From: Olsenella intestinalis
GTDB lineage: Bacteria > Actinomycetota > Coriobacteriia > Coriobacteriales > Atopobiaceae
Reading direction: 5' to 3'
Assembly (NCBI RefSeq): GCF_023276655.1
Contig: NZ_JALGRK010000001.1
Location: 329,501 to 393,500 of the forward strand
Length of the DNA stretch: 64,000 nt
The notes under the pieces are model-generated. The model made no database searches. It was not told the DNA's origin and saw only the letters and a list, made by a program, of their open reading frames with translations. The position numbers were made by a program, and so were the translations under genes. The stretch's first letter is position 1. Every line of letters begins with the position of its first letter. This document shows positions 57,405-64,000 of the stretch, piece by piece.

Positions 57405-58003
57405 TGGCGCGGCTCCTGGACGCCATCGAGGCGGGCGACGGGGAGGTTCGCGGGCTTGCGTTCGCGGACGAGGAGGTCGCTGGCGAGTGGCTCGGGCACG
57501 TCGACTTCGAGGGGTGCACCTTCGAGGACTGCGACCTGTCGGGGTGCACGCTCGACCGAGCGAGCTTCGAGGGCTGCGAGCTGCGCGCGTGCGACCTGAG
57601 CAACGCAACGCTCTCGACGAGCTTCTGGCGGATGAGCACCGTGAGCGACTGCCGCCTCACGGGGTGCGACCTGCATGAGGCGATCATGCGGCAGAGCACG
57701 TTTGAGGGCTGTGCCCTGCCCTACGCGAACCTGACAGACGCCAAGCTCGATCAGGTCACGCTGCGTGACTGCGACATGCACGAGGCGACGCTCTCGAACG
57801 TGCGGGCGAAGCGCCTGCGGCTCGAGGGATGCGATCTCACAAGGGCGGAGCTCTTCGGGACGAAGCTCGCCGGCGTGGACCTCTCCAGCTGCGAGATCGC
57901 TGCGCTGCGCGTGTCGGACACCTTCCGCGAGCTGCGGGGCGCCAAGGTGGGCATCGACCAGGCGCCCGACCTCATCGGCCTGCTGGGCGTGAAGCTGAGC
58001 TAG
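57404..58003 (+). CDS. Pentapeptide-repeat protein
   Basis: The protein has 199 residues from GTG 57404 (GGAGG upstream). Residues about 30-175 consist of A(D/N)Lxx-type repeats such as CTFEDCDLSGCTLDRASFEGC, forming a right-handed quadrilateral beta-helix, with a break near residue 65-75 (SFWRMSTVS). The organisation resembles Qnr/McbG proteins that mimic DNA and protect gyrase. That role here is only a possibility. Translationally coupled to yfcE. Confidence 0.88.
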   Translation: MARLLDAIEAGDGEVRGLAFADEEVAGEWLGHVDFEGCTFEDCDLSGCTLDRASFEGCELRACDLSNATLSTSFWRMSTVSDCRLTGCDLHEAIMRQSTFEGCALPYANLTDAKLDQVTLRDCDMHEATLSNVRAKRLRLEGCDLTRAELFGTKLAGVDLSSCEIAALRVSDTFRELRGAKVGIDQAPDLIGLLGVKLS

Positions 58004-58300
58004 CGTCCGGCGGCGCGGACGGGCTCGCCGGGGTGACTCGTGAGCAAAAACGGCCTTCCGTGGAAAGGTTTCGGATGGCCGTGCGCAGAAGTAGGGTCCC
58101 GTGGCAAGCGGTACGGAGCTCGGGAATCGTTTGCCTTCAAATTATTGAATATGCATAGTCGCTTTCGTGCGATTAGGTTGTTTGCTATTCAGATAAATCC
58201 TGCAACTACCGCCCGGGGCCTCGCGGAGCTTGCCACGGAGGCACGGTTTTGCAAGTGGCGGTTCGAAAACTACGCACGGAAGCGTGTTTTTGCACGCAAG
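58004..58300. other. Gene-free region with GCACGGA/TTTTGCA-type repeated elements
   Basis: Convergent gene ends enclose this stretch. CACGGAGGCACGGTTTTGCA (58236-58255) and GCACGGAAGCGTGTTTTTGC (58274-58293) are related to each other and to TTGCACGGAGGGGTGCTTTT at 5089-5108. An AT-richer block spans 58130-58205. No coding frame is credible. Confidence 0.4.
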
Positions 58301-58336
58301 GAGGGCGCCGGTCGCTCCAACGCGGCCGGCGCCCTC
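58301..58336 (-). terminator. Hairpin terminator of the DUF5067-like lipoprotein gene
   Basis: GAGGGCGCCGG and CCGGCGCCCTC are perfect arms with additional pairing toward the loop. On the minus strand the stem is followed by CTTGCG. It lies 23 bases past the stop. Confidence 0.65.
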
Positions 58337-58359
58337 TCGCCCTTATACAACTACCTACG

Positions 58360-58869
58360 CTACGAGAGCGAGAACGTCTGCTGCGCGAGCGGCTTCTTAT
58401 CGTCGAAGCTGATGAGCGGATACACGTTCACCTCGACGTCAGAGCTGTCCTTCAGGACATACGCGTCATGCACGGCGATCGAGCTGCCGGCCTTGACCTT
58501 GTTAAGGTTTGCCGACGAATCGACGCCGCTCACGAATGCCGTCTCCAACTCAACGCCACCCTGGTAAACGTCCCTGCGCGTCGACGTCGAGAAGGCCTGC
58601 GCATCCTCGGCGGACACATTGGTGAACGTGTAGTCGATGACGATGCACGGCTTGCCGCTGTAGTCGGTCGTCTGTGACATGCCGTCGATCGTGACGGCGA
58701 TCTTCGAGTCCGAGGCCGGCTCAGCCTTCTTCGTCTCGGTAGTGGCGCTCTGGTTGGAGTTCGCCCCGGCGTCGCCGGAGCTGCTCGCCGCCTTCGATCC
58801 GCAGGCGCCGAGCGTCAGCACAAGCGCGCCGGCAACGACAGAGGGGACAACGACCGATGCGAGTTTCAT
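58360..58869 (-). CDS. Lipoprotein with DUF5067-like domain
   Basis: The protein has 169 residues; ATG 58869 follows AGGGAG. The signal peptide ends in the lipobox LGAC, a Ser/Thr/Asn-rich spacer follows, and the globular part contains CIVIDYTFTNVSAEDAQAF and a TRRDVYQGGVELE segment. These are typical of DUF5067, an immunoglobulin-like domain in Gram-positive lipoproteins. Function unknown. It lies just downstream of the membrane kinase gene. Confidence 0.85.
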   Translation of the reverse strand: MKLASVVVPSVVAGALVLTLGACGSKAASSSGDAGANSNQSATTETKKAEPASDSKIAVTIDGMSQTTDYSGKPCIVIDYTFTNVSAEDAQAFSTSTRRDVYQGGVELETAFVSGVDSSANLNKVKAGSSIAVHDAYVLKDSSDVEVNVYPLISFDDKKPLAQQTFSLS

Positions 58870-58997
58870 GGCGACTCCCTTTCTCACGGTGCTCGCCGCG
58901 CACGCCGCGCGGCCTCGGTGCCCCGATGGTAGGAACCGCCATGTGAAAAGTCCTATGCTCCGAGCATAGTCCGGCCGCCGATGCGCCGAGAGGCCCC

Positions 58998-60125
58998 TCA
59001 GCCCACCTCGACGGTCGCCGCGACCGCGAGTACGGCGAACACCATGAGGCAGAACAGCAGCACGAGGCCCTGCCGGGCGAGGAGGGTCCGCCCCGTCGTC
59101 GCGTCGTCCTCGGGGCGCAGCAGGAAGCGCGCCGGCAGCAACACGACCGCCACGTCGATGAAGACCACAAGGTCGATCCCAAGCAGGGCCGAATAGGGGT
59201 CTGTGGGCCTCTCTGGCCGCGTCCAGAGCCTGAAGGCAACCCACACGAACAGAAGCGTCGAAAGTGCGCCAAACAGCGCGAGAAGGCCGCAGACGACGCG
59301 TCGCCACGCCCCACGTCGCGCACGCTTGCGCCCCGTCTTCGAACCGCCGTCCTCGCCCAGCTCGCCAAGCGCCCGGGCAAGCTCGTCGGCGCTCTGGTAG
59401 CGTGCGCTCGGCTCGAAGGCGCATGCCCGCTCGACCACGAGCCGCGGCGCATCGTCCAGCCCGCGAACCGCCGCGTCGAAGGAGTCCTCGGAGGCCTCAA
59501 CGCCGCACAGCATGAAGCCCAGGAGCCGACCGATCGAGTACACGTCCGAGCGGGCGTCCGTCTGCGCGAACCCAAACTGCTCGGGAGCCGCGTAGCCCCA
59601 GGTCCCCAGCCGCGTTGTATCGCGCGAGGCACCCTCGGTTCGCTCGCGCGCGATGCCCAGGTCCAGCAGGTGCACGCCGTCGTCCGCCAGCACGACGTTT
59701 CCCGGCGAGATGTCCCGGTGCACCAGCCCGCGCTCGTGCAGGAGCCCCGCCGCGGCACACACCTCGGCCGCCACGTCGGCGGCCTCGCCTACGCCCATGG
59801 GCCCCGACTCGCGCACCCGCTCACGCACGGTCGTGCCGGCCACGTAGTCGCAGACCACAGCAAGCCGGTCGGGCAGCTCGTAGACCTCGCGCACCCGCGG
59901 CAGGCGCGCGTCATCGATCTCGCGCACGCGCTCCCACACGTCGCGGTTCGCGACCTCGGCCGGGAGGTACTTCCTGACAAGAAGAGCGCCCTCGCGGTCG
60001 CCGCCACCTCCATCACCCGCGCGTCTCACGAGCTGCGTCACGCCGCCCGCGCCGCGCCCGAGCTCACGCACGACCTCGTACGCGTCGTCGGCGTCGAGTG
60101 CCCGGAAGACCTCCTCGTCCTCCAT
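58998..60125 (-). CDS. Membrane Ser/Thr protein kinase (Hanks type)
   Basis: The protein has 375 residues. The kinase domain (about 15-265) has a Gly-rich loop (ELGRGAGGVTQLV), Lys52, catalytic HRDISPGN (136-143) with Asp and Asn, DLG (155-157) in place of DFG, and YAAPEQFG. A basic linker and three C-terminal membrane helices (about 290-375) follow, with no PASTA repeats. It differs from PknB and resembles small kinases found with HTH partners. It starts 2 bases after the HTH gene. Confidence 0.9.
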   Translation of the reverse strand: MEDEEVFRALDADDAYEVVRELGRGAGGVTQLVRRAGDGGGGDREGALLVRKYLPAEVANRDVWERVREIDDARLPRVREVYELPDRLAVVCDYVAGTTVRERVRESGPMGVGEAADVAAEVCAAAGLLHERGLVHRDISPGNVVLADDGVHLLDLGIARERTEGASRDTTRLGTWGYAAPEQFGFAQTDARSDVYSIGRLLGFMLCGVEASEDSFDAAVRGLDDAPRLVVERACAFEPSARYQSADELARALGELGEDGGSKTGRKRARRGAWRRVVCGLLALFGALSTLLFVWVAFRLWTRPERPTDPYSALLGIDLVVFIDVAVVLLPARFLLRPEDDATTGRTLLARQGLVLLFCLMVFAVLAVAATVEVG

Positions 60126-60127
60126 GC

Positions 60128-60577
60128 CTATTCGCCCGCGTCGACCTTGAGGAGGGTCTCCTCCCCCAGCCTGAACAGCTCGTCGTCGCAGCGCTCGCGC
60201 GTGTAGCCGTGGTCCACGCAGAAGATGATGATCGCGTCGCGCCGCCGCTTCACCCACAGCTCCGAGACGCCCGCGGCCTTCAGCAGCCGCTGGCACTCGA
60301 TCAGGTTGCACCTGAGCCCGAACGCCATCATGATCGCCGCGTCGCGGTTGGGGTGGCGCGTCCCCGCGAAGATCTGGTAGCCGTACGGCGCGCTCAGCCC
60401 CGTCGCCCTGATCGCCTCCGTGCGCGAGATTCCCTTCTCGCGCGCGAGCGTCAGCAGCATCTCGGACAGGTCGCAGTCGCCCGGCTCCTCCTGGCTCAGG
60501 TACTGATCGGGAGAAGAGCTTGCCAGCAGGCGCTCGAGCAGCTCCTCGGTCAGCGGCTGGTCCTCGATCGAGGTCAT
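60128..60577 (-). CDS. Helix-turn-helix protein paired with the kinase
   Basis: The protein has 149 residues from ATG 60577 (GGAGCGG nearby; ATG 60601 is an alternative). A central segment LSEMLLTLAREKGISRTEAIRATGLSAPYGYQIFAGTRHPN reads as a XRE-like HTH in which the recognition helix is followed by a Cro-like continuation. The rest (DAIIIFCVDHGYTRERCDDEL) is helical. It is directly coupled to the membrane kinase gene, suggesting that the kinase acts on it or the reverse. Confidence 0.75.
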   Translation of the reverse strand: MTSIEDQPLTEELLERLLASSSPDQYLSQEEPGDCDLSEMLLTLAREKGISRTEAIRATGLSAPYGYQIFAGTRHPNRDAAIMMAFGLRCNLIECQRLLKAAGVSELWVKRRRDAIIIFCVDHGYTRERCDDELFRLGEETLLKVDAGE

Positions 60578-60605
60578 GGTCCGCTCCGTCTCCGCAGCCA
60601 TGGCG

Positions 60606-61247
60606 CTAGGCCTCCGCGGCCGCGCGGCCGCGCTCGAAGGCCTCGAGGTTCGCCTCGACGGTCTTGGGCGGAACGCGGCGCGCGATGGCGTCGCGCCACT
60701 GCTCGACCGAGAACGGCAGCGCCGTCGAGAGCGCGCCGACGAGCACGACGTTGGTCGAGCGCGGGCTTCCCGCCTCGCGCGCGATCTGGCCCGCGGGGAT
60801 GCGCACGGCGCCCATGGCGTCGAGGCGCTCGGCCGCGTCGGCGGGCATGTCGAAGGCGCCGATGTGGACCGACACGGGCACGATCTGCTCGTCGTTCACG
60901 AACATGCGGCCGCCCTCGGCCAGGTACTGCTGGGCGCGCAGGGCCTCCACGGCCTCGAAGGCCACCACGACGTCGGCACAACCCGGGTCGCAGACCATGG
61001 AGTCGACCTTCTCGCCCACGCGGATGATGGTCGAGACCGAGCCGCCGCGCTGCGACATGCCGTGGATCTCGGAGACCTTGACGTCGAGGCCCGCCTCGGC
61101 GGCGCACATCGCCAGGATGTTGCCGGCCAGGATCGTGCCCTGGCCGCCGACGCCCACGAGCAGGATGGTCTTGGTGCCCTCGACCGTCGTCTGGGCGCCC
61201 GACGTGGTGACGGTGGACGCCGCCTCGGATGCGGTTGCGTGTGCCAT
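60606..61247 (-). CDS. iorB: Indolepyruvate:ferredoxin oxidoreductase beta subunit
   Basis: The protein has 213 residues; ATG 61247 follows GGGAGG. It is a gamma-type 2-oxoacid oxidoreductase domain with TILLVGVGGQGTILAGNILAMCA, VSEIHGMSQRGGSVSTIIRVG and VFEAVEALRAQQYL-type sequence. With IorA it converts aryl pyruvates (from Trp, Phe, Tyr) to aryl-acetyl-CoA and reduced ferredoxin. The stop of iorA is 2 bases upstream of its start. Confidence 0.95.
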   Translation of the reverse strand: MAHATASEAASTVTTSGAQTTVEGTKTILLVGVGGQGTILAGNILAMCAAEAGLDVKVSEIHGMSQRGGSVSTIIRVGEKVDSMVCDPGCADVVVAFEAVEALRAQQYLAEGGRMFVNDEQIVPVSVHIGAFDMPADAAERLDAMGAVRIPAGQIAREAGSPRSTNVVLVGALSTALPFSVEQWRDAIARRVPPKTVEANLEAFERGRAAAEA

Positions 61248-61249
61248 GG

Positions 61250-63022
61250 CTAGGCCTCCCTCTTGATGCAGTCGAACGGGCAGGACTGCGCGCACTGGTC
61301 GCAGCCGATGCACTGGTTGGTGTCGATCACGGCGCGGCCGTCGGCGTCCTTGCCGAGCGCGGGGCAGCCGATCTTGATGCAGGTGCCGCAGGCGCGGCAG
61401 TCGCTGATGGTCGGCGTCGGGCGGCGCGTGCGGTCGATCAGGCGGCACGGCGACTTGAAGATGATGACCGAGAGCCTGTCGGCGTGTGAGGTCGCCTCCT
61501 TGAGGGCGCGGCGCACCTCCTTGAGGTTCTGGGCGTCGACCTGCTCCACCTCGTCGACGCCGAGCGCCTCGCAGAGGCGCACGAGGTCGAGCTGCTTGCC
61601 GGCGGGCGCGTCGAGAGGGCTGACGCCTGCCATCTGCTCGGCCAGGCGCACGCCGTTGACGGGGTTGCCCTGCGTGCCGGTCATGGCCGTCGTGCGGTTG
61701 TCCAGGATGCACAGGGTGCCCGTGCCGCCGTTGTAGACGGTCCCGAGCAGGCTCGTGATGCCGGAGTGCGCGAAGGTCGAGTCGCCGATGACGCCGACCA
61801 CGGGGCGGCCTGAGCGCTCGGGGGCGCCGGCGAGCTCCATGCCGTGGGCCATCGAGAGCGAAGCGCCCATGTCGATCACGGAGTCGACCGAGCTGAGCGG
61901 CGCGACGGCGCCGAGCGTGTAGCAGCCGATGTCGCCGGTCACGATCGCCTTCATGCGGCGCAGCTCGCAGTAGACCAGGCGGTGCGGGCAACCCGCGCAG
62001 AACGCGGGCGGGCGCGGCGGCAGGTCGGTCGCGGCGTCGAGGTGCGCGGGCTCGGCCAGGCCGAAGGCCGCGCGGATGTGGGCGGGCATGACCTCGCCCG
62101 AGCGCGGCAGGCGCCCGGCGGGAGGCTCGGCGACGTCGACGCCCATCGCGCGCACGCGCGTCTCGAAGTAGGTGCAGGCCTCCTCGACGACATACAGCTT
62201 GTCCACGGCGGCGGCGAAGTCGGCGATCTTTGCCGGCGGCAGCGGCCAGGTGAGCCCCAGCTTGAGGGTCGACGCCTCGGGCAGCGCCTCGCGCACGTGG
62301 TTGTAGAGCGCGCCGGCCACGATGACGCCCACGTGGGTGTCACGCATCTCGACCCGGTTGAGGTCGCTCTTCTCGGCGAAGTCGACGAGGGCGTCCTCGC
62401 GCTGGTTGGTCGCCTCGGTGCGGCGCACGGCGTTGGCCGGCATCATGACGTACTTGCCGATGTTGGTCTCGTAGGCGCGCGGGGCCACGTCGGCGCGCTG
62501 GCCGGCGACGTCGGCCATCGCCTTGGTGTGGGCGATGCGCATGGTCTCGTGCAGCATGACCGGGGTGTCGAAGCGCTCCGAGATCTCGAACGCGCGGCGG
62601 GCGAAGTCGTAGGCCTCCTGCGAGTCGGACGGGTCGAGGCACGGGATGCGCGCGAAGGCCGCGTAGTTGCGCGAGTCCTGCTCGTTCTGCGAGCTGTAGC
62701 AGGAGGGGTCGTCGGCGGCCAGCAGCACGAGGCCGGCGTTGACGCCCGTGTTGGCCACGCTCATGAGCGCGTCGGCCGCGACGTTGACGCCCACGTGCTT
62801 CATCGTGGCAAGCGTGCGCACGCCGCCCATGGCGGCGCCGATGGCCACCTCGAGGGCGACCTTCTCGTTGGGCGACCACTCGCAGTAGACGCCGTCCTTC
62901 TTCACCAGGTTCTCGAGCGTCTCGGTCGAGGGGGTGCCGGGGTATCCCGTGCCCACGGCGACGCCGGCCTCCCACGCGCCCTGCGCGATGGCCTCGTTGC
63001 CCGAAAGCAGCTGCTTGGTCAT
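61250..63022 (-). CDS. iorA: Indolepyruvate:ferredoxin oxidoreductase alpha subunit
   Basis: The protein has 590 residues; ATG 63022 follows GGGAGAGGAG. The N-terminal pyruvate-ferredoxin-oxidoreductase domain (GNEAIAQGAWEAGVAVGTGYPGTPS) is followed by the thiamine-diphosphate domain (GDSTFAHSGITSLL, DNRTTAMTGTQ). At the C-terminus two 4Fe-4S motifs follow: CRACGTCIKIGCP and CIGCDQCAQSCP. The length is that of IorA. It probably reduces the ferredoxin encoded at 56.5 kb, or an equivalent. Confidence 0.96.
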   Translation of the reverse strand: MTKQLLSGNEAIAQGAWEAGVAVGTGYPGTPSTETLENLVKKDGVYCEWSPNEKVALEVAIGAAMGGVRTLATMKHVGVNVAADALMSVANTGVNAGLVLLAADDPSCYSSQNEQDSRNYAAFARIPCLDPSDSQEAYDFARRAFEISERFDTPVMLHETMRIAHTKAMADVAGQRADVAPRAYETNIGKYVMMPANAVRRTEATNQREDALVDFAEKSDLNRVEMRDTHVGVIVAGALYNHVREALPEASTLKLGLTWPLPPAKIADFAAAVDKLYVVEEACTYFETRVRAMGVDVAEPPAGRLPRSGEVMPAHIRAAFGLAEPAHLDAATDLPPRPPAFCAGCPHRLVYCELRRMKAIVTGDIGCYTLGAVAPLSSVDSVIDMGASLSMAHGMELAGAPERSGRPVVGVIGDSTFAHSGITSLLGTVYNGGTGTLCILDNRTTAMTGTQGNPVNGVRLAEQMAGVSPLDAPAGKQLDLVRLCEALGVDEVEQVDAQNLKEVRRALKEATSHADRLSVIIFKSPCRLIDRTRRPTPTISDCRACGTCIKIGCPALGKDADGRAVIDTNQCIGCDQCAQSCPFDCIKREA

Positions 63023-63150
63023 GTGAACTCCTCTCCCGCGCGCGAGCCCCTCTCGGCGCGGCACATCACAATTTTCACCGAAGCGTGTTTCAGAAGGAAC
63101 AACGATTTTGCATACGTGACATGGCGCCGGAGGTAGCCGGTGATGTCGCC

Positions 63151-63177
63151 GAGAAGAGCCTCAACCATAGCTTGAGG
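63151..63177 (-). terminator. Short hairpin joined to the GCTCTTCTC element
   Basis: On the minus strand CCTCAA-GCTATGG-TTGAGG is followed directly by CTCTTCTCGG, the same stem-plus-element layout as at 7143 and 43983. It lies between the phosphotransferase gene and iorA. Confidence 0.5.
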
Positions 63178-63243
63178 GTTAGTGTTTTCCTGCGCGTTTG
63201 CACACTTTTGGCAGATTGTTCACCCTCCCCCACGCGCGTTGGT

Positions 63244-63297
63244 TGAGGGTTTTGCGACACGGAGGGCCGTGGCGGAAATGCCTTGCGCAAACCCTCA
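63244..63297. other. Potential three-way-junction RNA/DNA structure upstream of iorA
   Basis: TGAGGGTTTTGCG (63244-63256) pairs with CGCAAACCCTCA (63286-63297). Inside, CACGGAGGGCCGTG forms a hairpin and GGCGGAAATGCC a second. Either strand could fold this way. It lies 222 bases before iorA in a 419-base gene-free stretch (63023-63441) and could be part of the iorA leader. Confidence 0.4.
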
Positions 63298-63441
63298 GGC
63301 GGCGGGTCAGGCATCTGCGTATGCAAAGGCCGGGCGGGGCGACCGAAGTCGACCCGCCCGGCGGCGTCGTGCATATGTGGCATGCGAGCTGCGCCTCCGT
63401 CCCCCGATGCGCGCGCGGGGCGAGGCGCGGGCTCTTCTCGC

Positions 63442-64000
63442 CTAATCGATATCCGTGACGTCCACGTGGGCCAGGAGGAAGTCCTTCTCGACCGCGCGGC
63501 CGCGCGAGAGCTCGGCGGCGGCGATGATCGGGAGCCACAGGTTCACGCGCTCGCGCGCGATGCCGGCCTTGTCGCAGTAGGTGTTGACGTAGTTCTCGGC
63601 GAACTCGTCGGCGCCACGCATCTTGAAGTGGAGGTAGGACGCCGCGCAGTCGGCCACACCGTCGCCCTGGGTGGTGTGGGTCCAGTCGCAGACGCAGCAG
63701 GTGCCGTCCTCGCGCACGATGACATTGGAGGGCACGAAGTCGCCGTGGCAGATCTCGTGCTTGTTGGGCATGCCGTCGAGGCGCATGAGGAGGTCGTAGC
63801 GGGCGTTCTCGTCGAGGATCTCCCCTGCCGCGTTGATCATGCGCGTGTACTTGTCCTTCTGGTGGACGATCAGGGGGTTGGTGTGCTTGTGGATGTCCAG
63901 CTGGAGGTCGACGAAGCGCCCGGTGAGCTCGCCGCGCTTGCTCGCGTCCTCGTCGCCGATCTCGCGCATGGTCTTGCCGACGACCTTCTTGGTCGCGATG
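63442..64000 (-). CDS. Aminoglycoside-phosphotransferase-family (APH/choline kinase fold) protein, 5' truncated
   Basis: The last 185 residues are present, and the frame stays open through the window edge (IATKKVVGKT before the Met at 63969). The Brenner motif HGDFVPSNVIV (H-x-D-x4-N) and CVCDWTHTTQGDGVAD, with the metal-binding Asp, are intact, so the kinase is probably active. The substrate cannot be deduced; such genes in anaerobes phosphorylate sugars, choline or amino-alcohols. A GCTCTTCTC copy lies 3 bases after the stop codon, beside a GGCGAG/CTCGCC hairpin. Confidence 0.82.
   Translation of the reverse strand, partial: IATKKVVGKTMREIGDEDASKRGELTGRFVDLQLDIHKHTNPLIVHQKDKYTRMINAAGEILDENARYDLLMRLDGMPNKHEICHGDFVPSNVIVREDGTCCVCDWTHTTQGDGVADCAASYLHFKMRGADEFAENYVNTYCDKAGIARERVNLWLPIIAAAELSRGRAVEKDFLLAHVDVTDID

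Overview
The window is about two-thirds G+C and gene-dense. It looks like chromosomal DNA from a Coriobacteriia actinobacterium (an Olsenella/Atopobium/Collinsella-like anaerobe). The evidence is the actinobacterial dnaK-grpE-dnaJ-hspR operon, a glgC/glgD glycogen pathway, pyruvate formate-lyase with a separate glycyl-radical subunit, an indolepyruvate:ferredoxin oxidoreductase, rubrerythrin, and no respiratory genes. Genus is an inference. No integrase, transposase, phage gene or CRISPR array was seen.

Layout. 1-1.8 kb: end of a membrane protein and a YdcF/DUF218 membrane protein. 1.8-4.6 kb: a split transketolase whose N-terminal half is fused to a GntR-UTRA regulator. 4.6-5.3 kb: two convergent arrays of 30-bp repeats, then tRNA-Leu. 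5.3-13.0 kb: Ppx/GppA, a DivIC/FtsB-like protein, an SGNH hydrolase-MazG fusion and Mfd. 13.1-25.0 kb: a six-gene glycogen operon (glgB, glgP, glgC, glgD, glgA, GH13-GH77 fusion), whose branching enzyme ends in a lysine-rich histone-like tail. 25.3-29.4 kb: nth, a small Cys protein, rubrerythrin, a MutY-like glycosylase, Rrf2, a HAD phosphatase, tRNA-Asp. 29.5-33.7 kb: dnaX-ybaB-recR plus a membrane protein. 33.8-36.3 kb: a lower-GC patch with palindromes, an acetyltransferase and an AbiEi/AbiEii toxin-antitoxin pair. 36.4-39.6 kb: split pyruvate formate-lyase (catalytic subunit, glycyl-radical subunit, activase). 40.0-43.9 kb: GH3 glycosidase with a GtrA-like membrane domain, DedA, 4.5S SRP RNA. 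44.0-56.3 kb: heat-shock block (hsp20, clpB, dnaK operon with hspR) interleaved with two paralogous cell-wall proteins and a PepSY lipoprotein. 56.5-64 kb: ferredoxin, YfcE phosphodiesterase, pentapeptide-repeat protein, lipoprotein, membrane Ser/Thr kinase with HTH partner, iorAB and a truncated phosphotransferase.

How the genes work together. The glg operon covers synthesis (GlgC/D, GlgA, GlgB) and breakdown (GlgP, amylase-MalQ) of glycogen. Sugar carbon can then feed pyruvate formate-lyase; iorAB and the ferredoxin link 2-oxoacid oxidation from amino acids to low-potential electrons. HspR probably controls three dispersed heat-shock promoters (hsp20, clpB, dnaK) that share one inverted repeat.

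The most unusual signal is not a gene. The 9-mer GAGAAGAGC, usually CGAGAAGAGC, occurs at least 32 times on both strands, where chance would give fewer than one. It occurs in genes (often read Glu-Lys-Ser), next to start codons and built into terminator hairpins. This is the distribution expected of a DNA-uptake-type sequence. Several protein fusions (GntR-transketolase, SGNH-MazG, GlgB-histone tail, GH3-GtrA) and the split pyruvate formate-lyase are the other main points.
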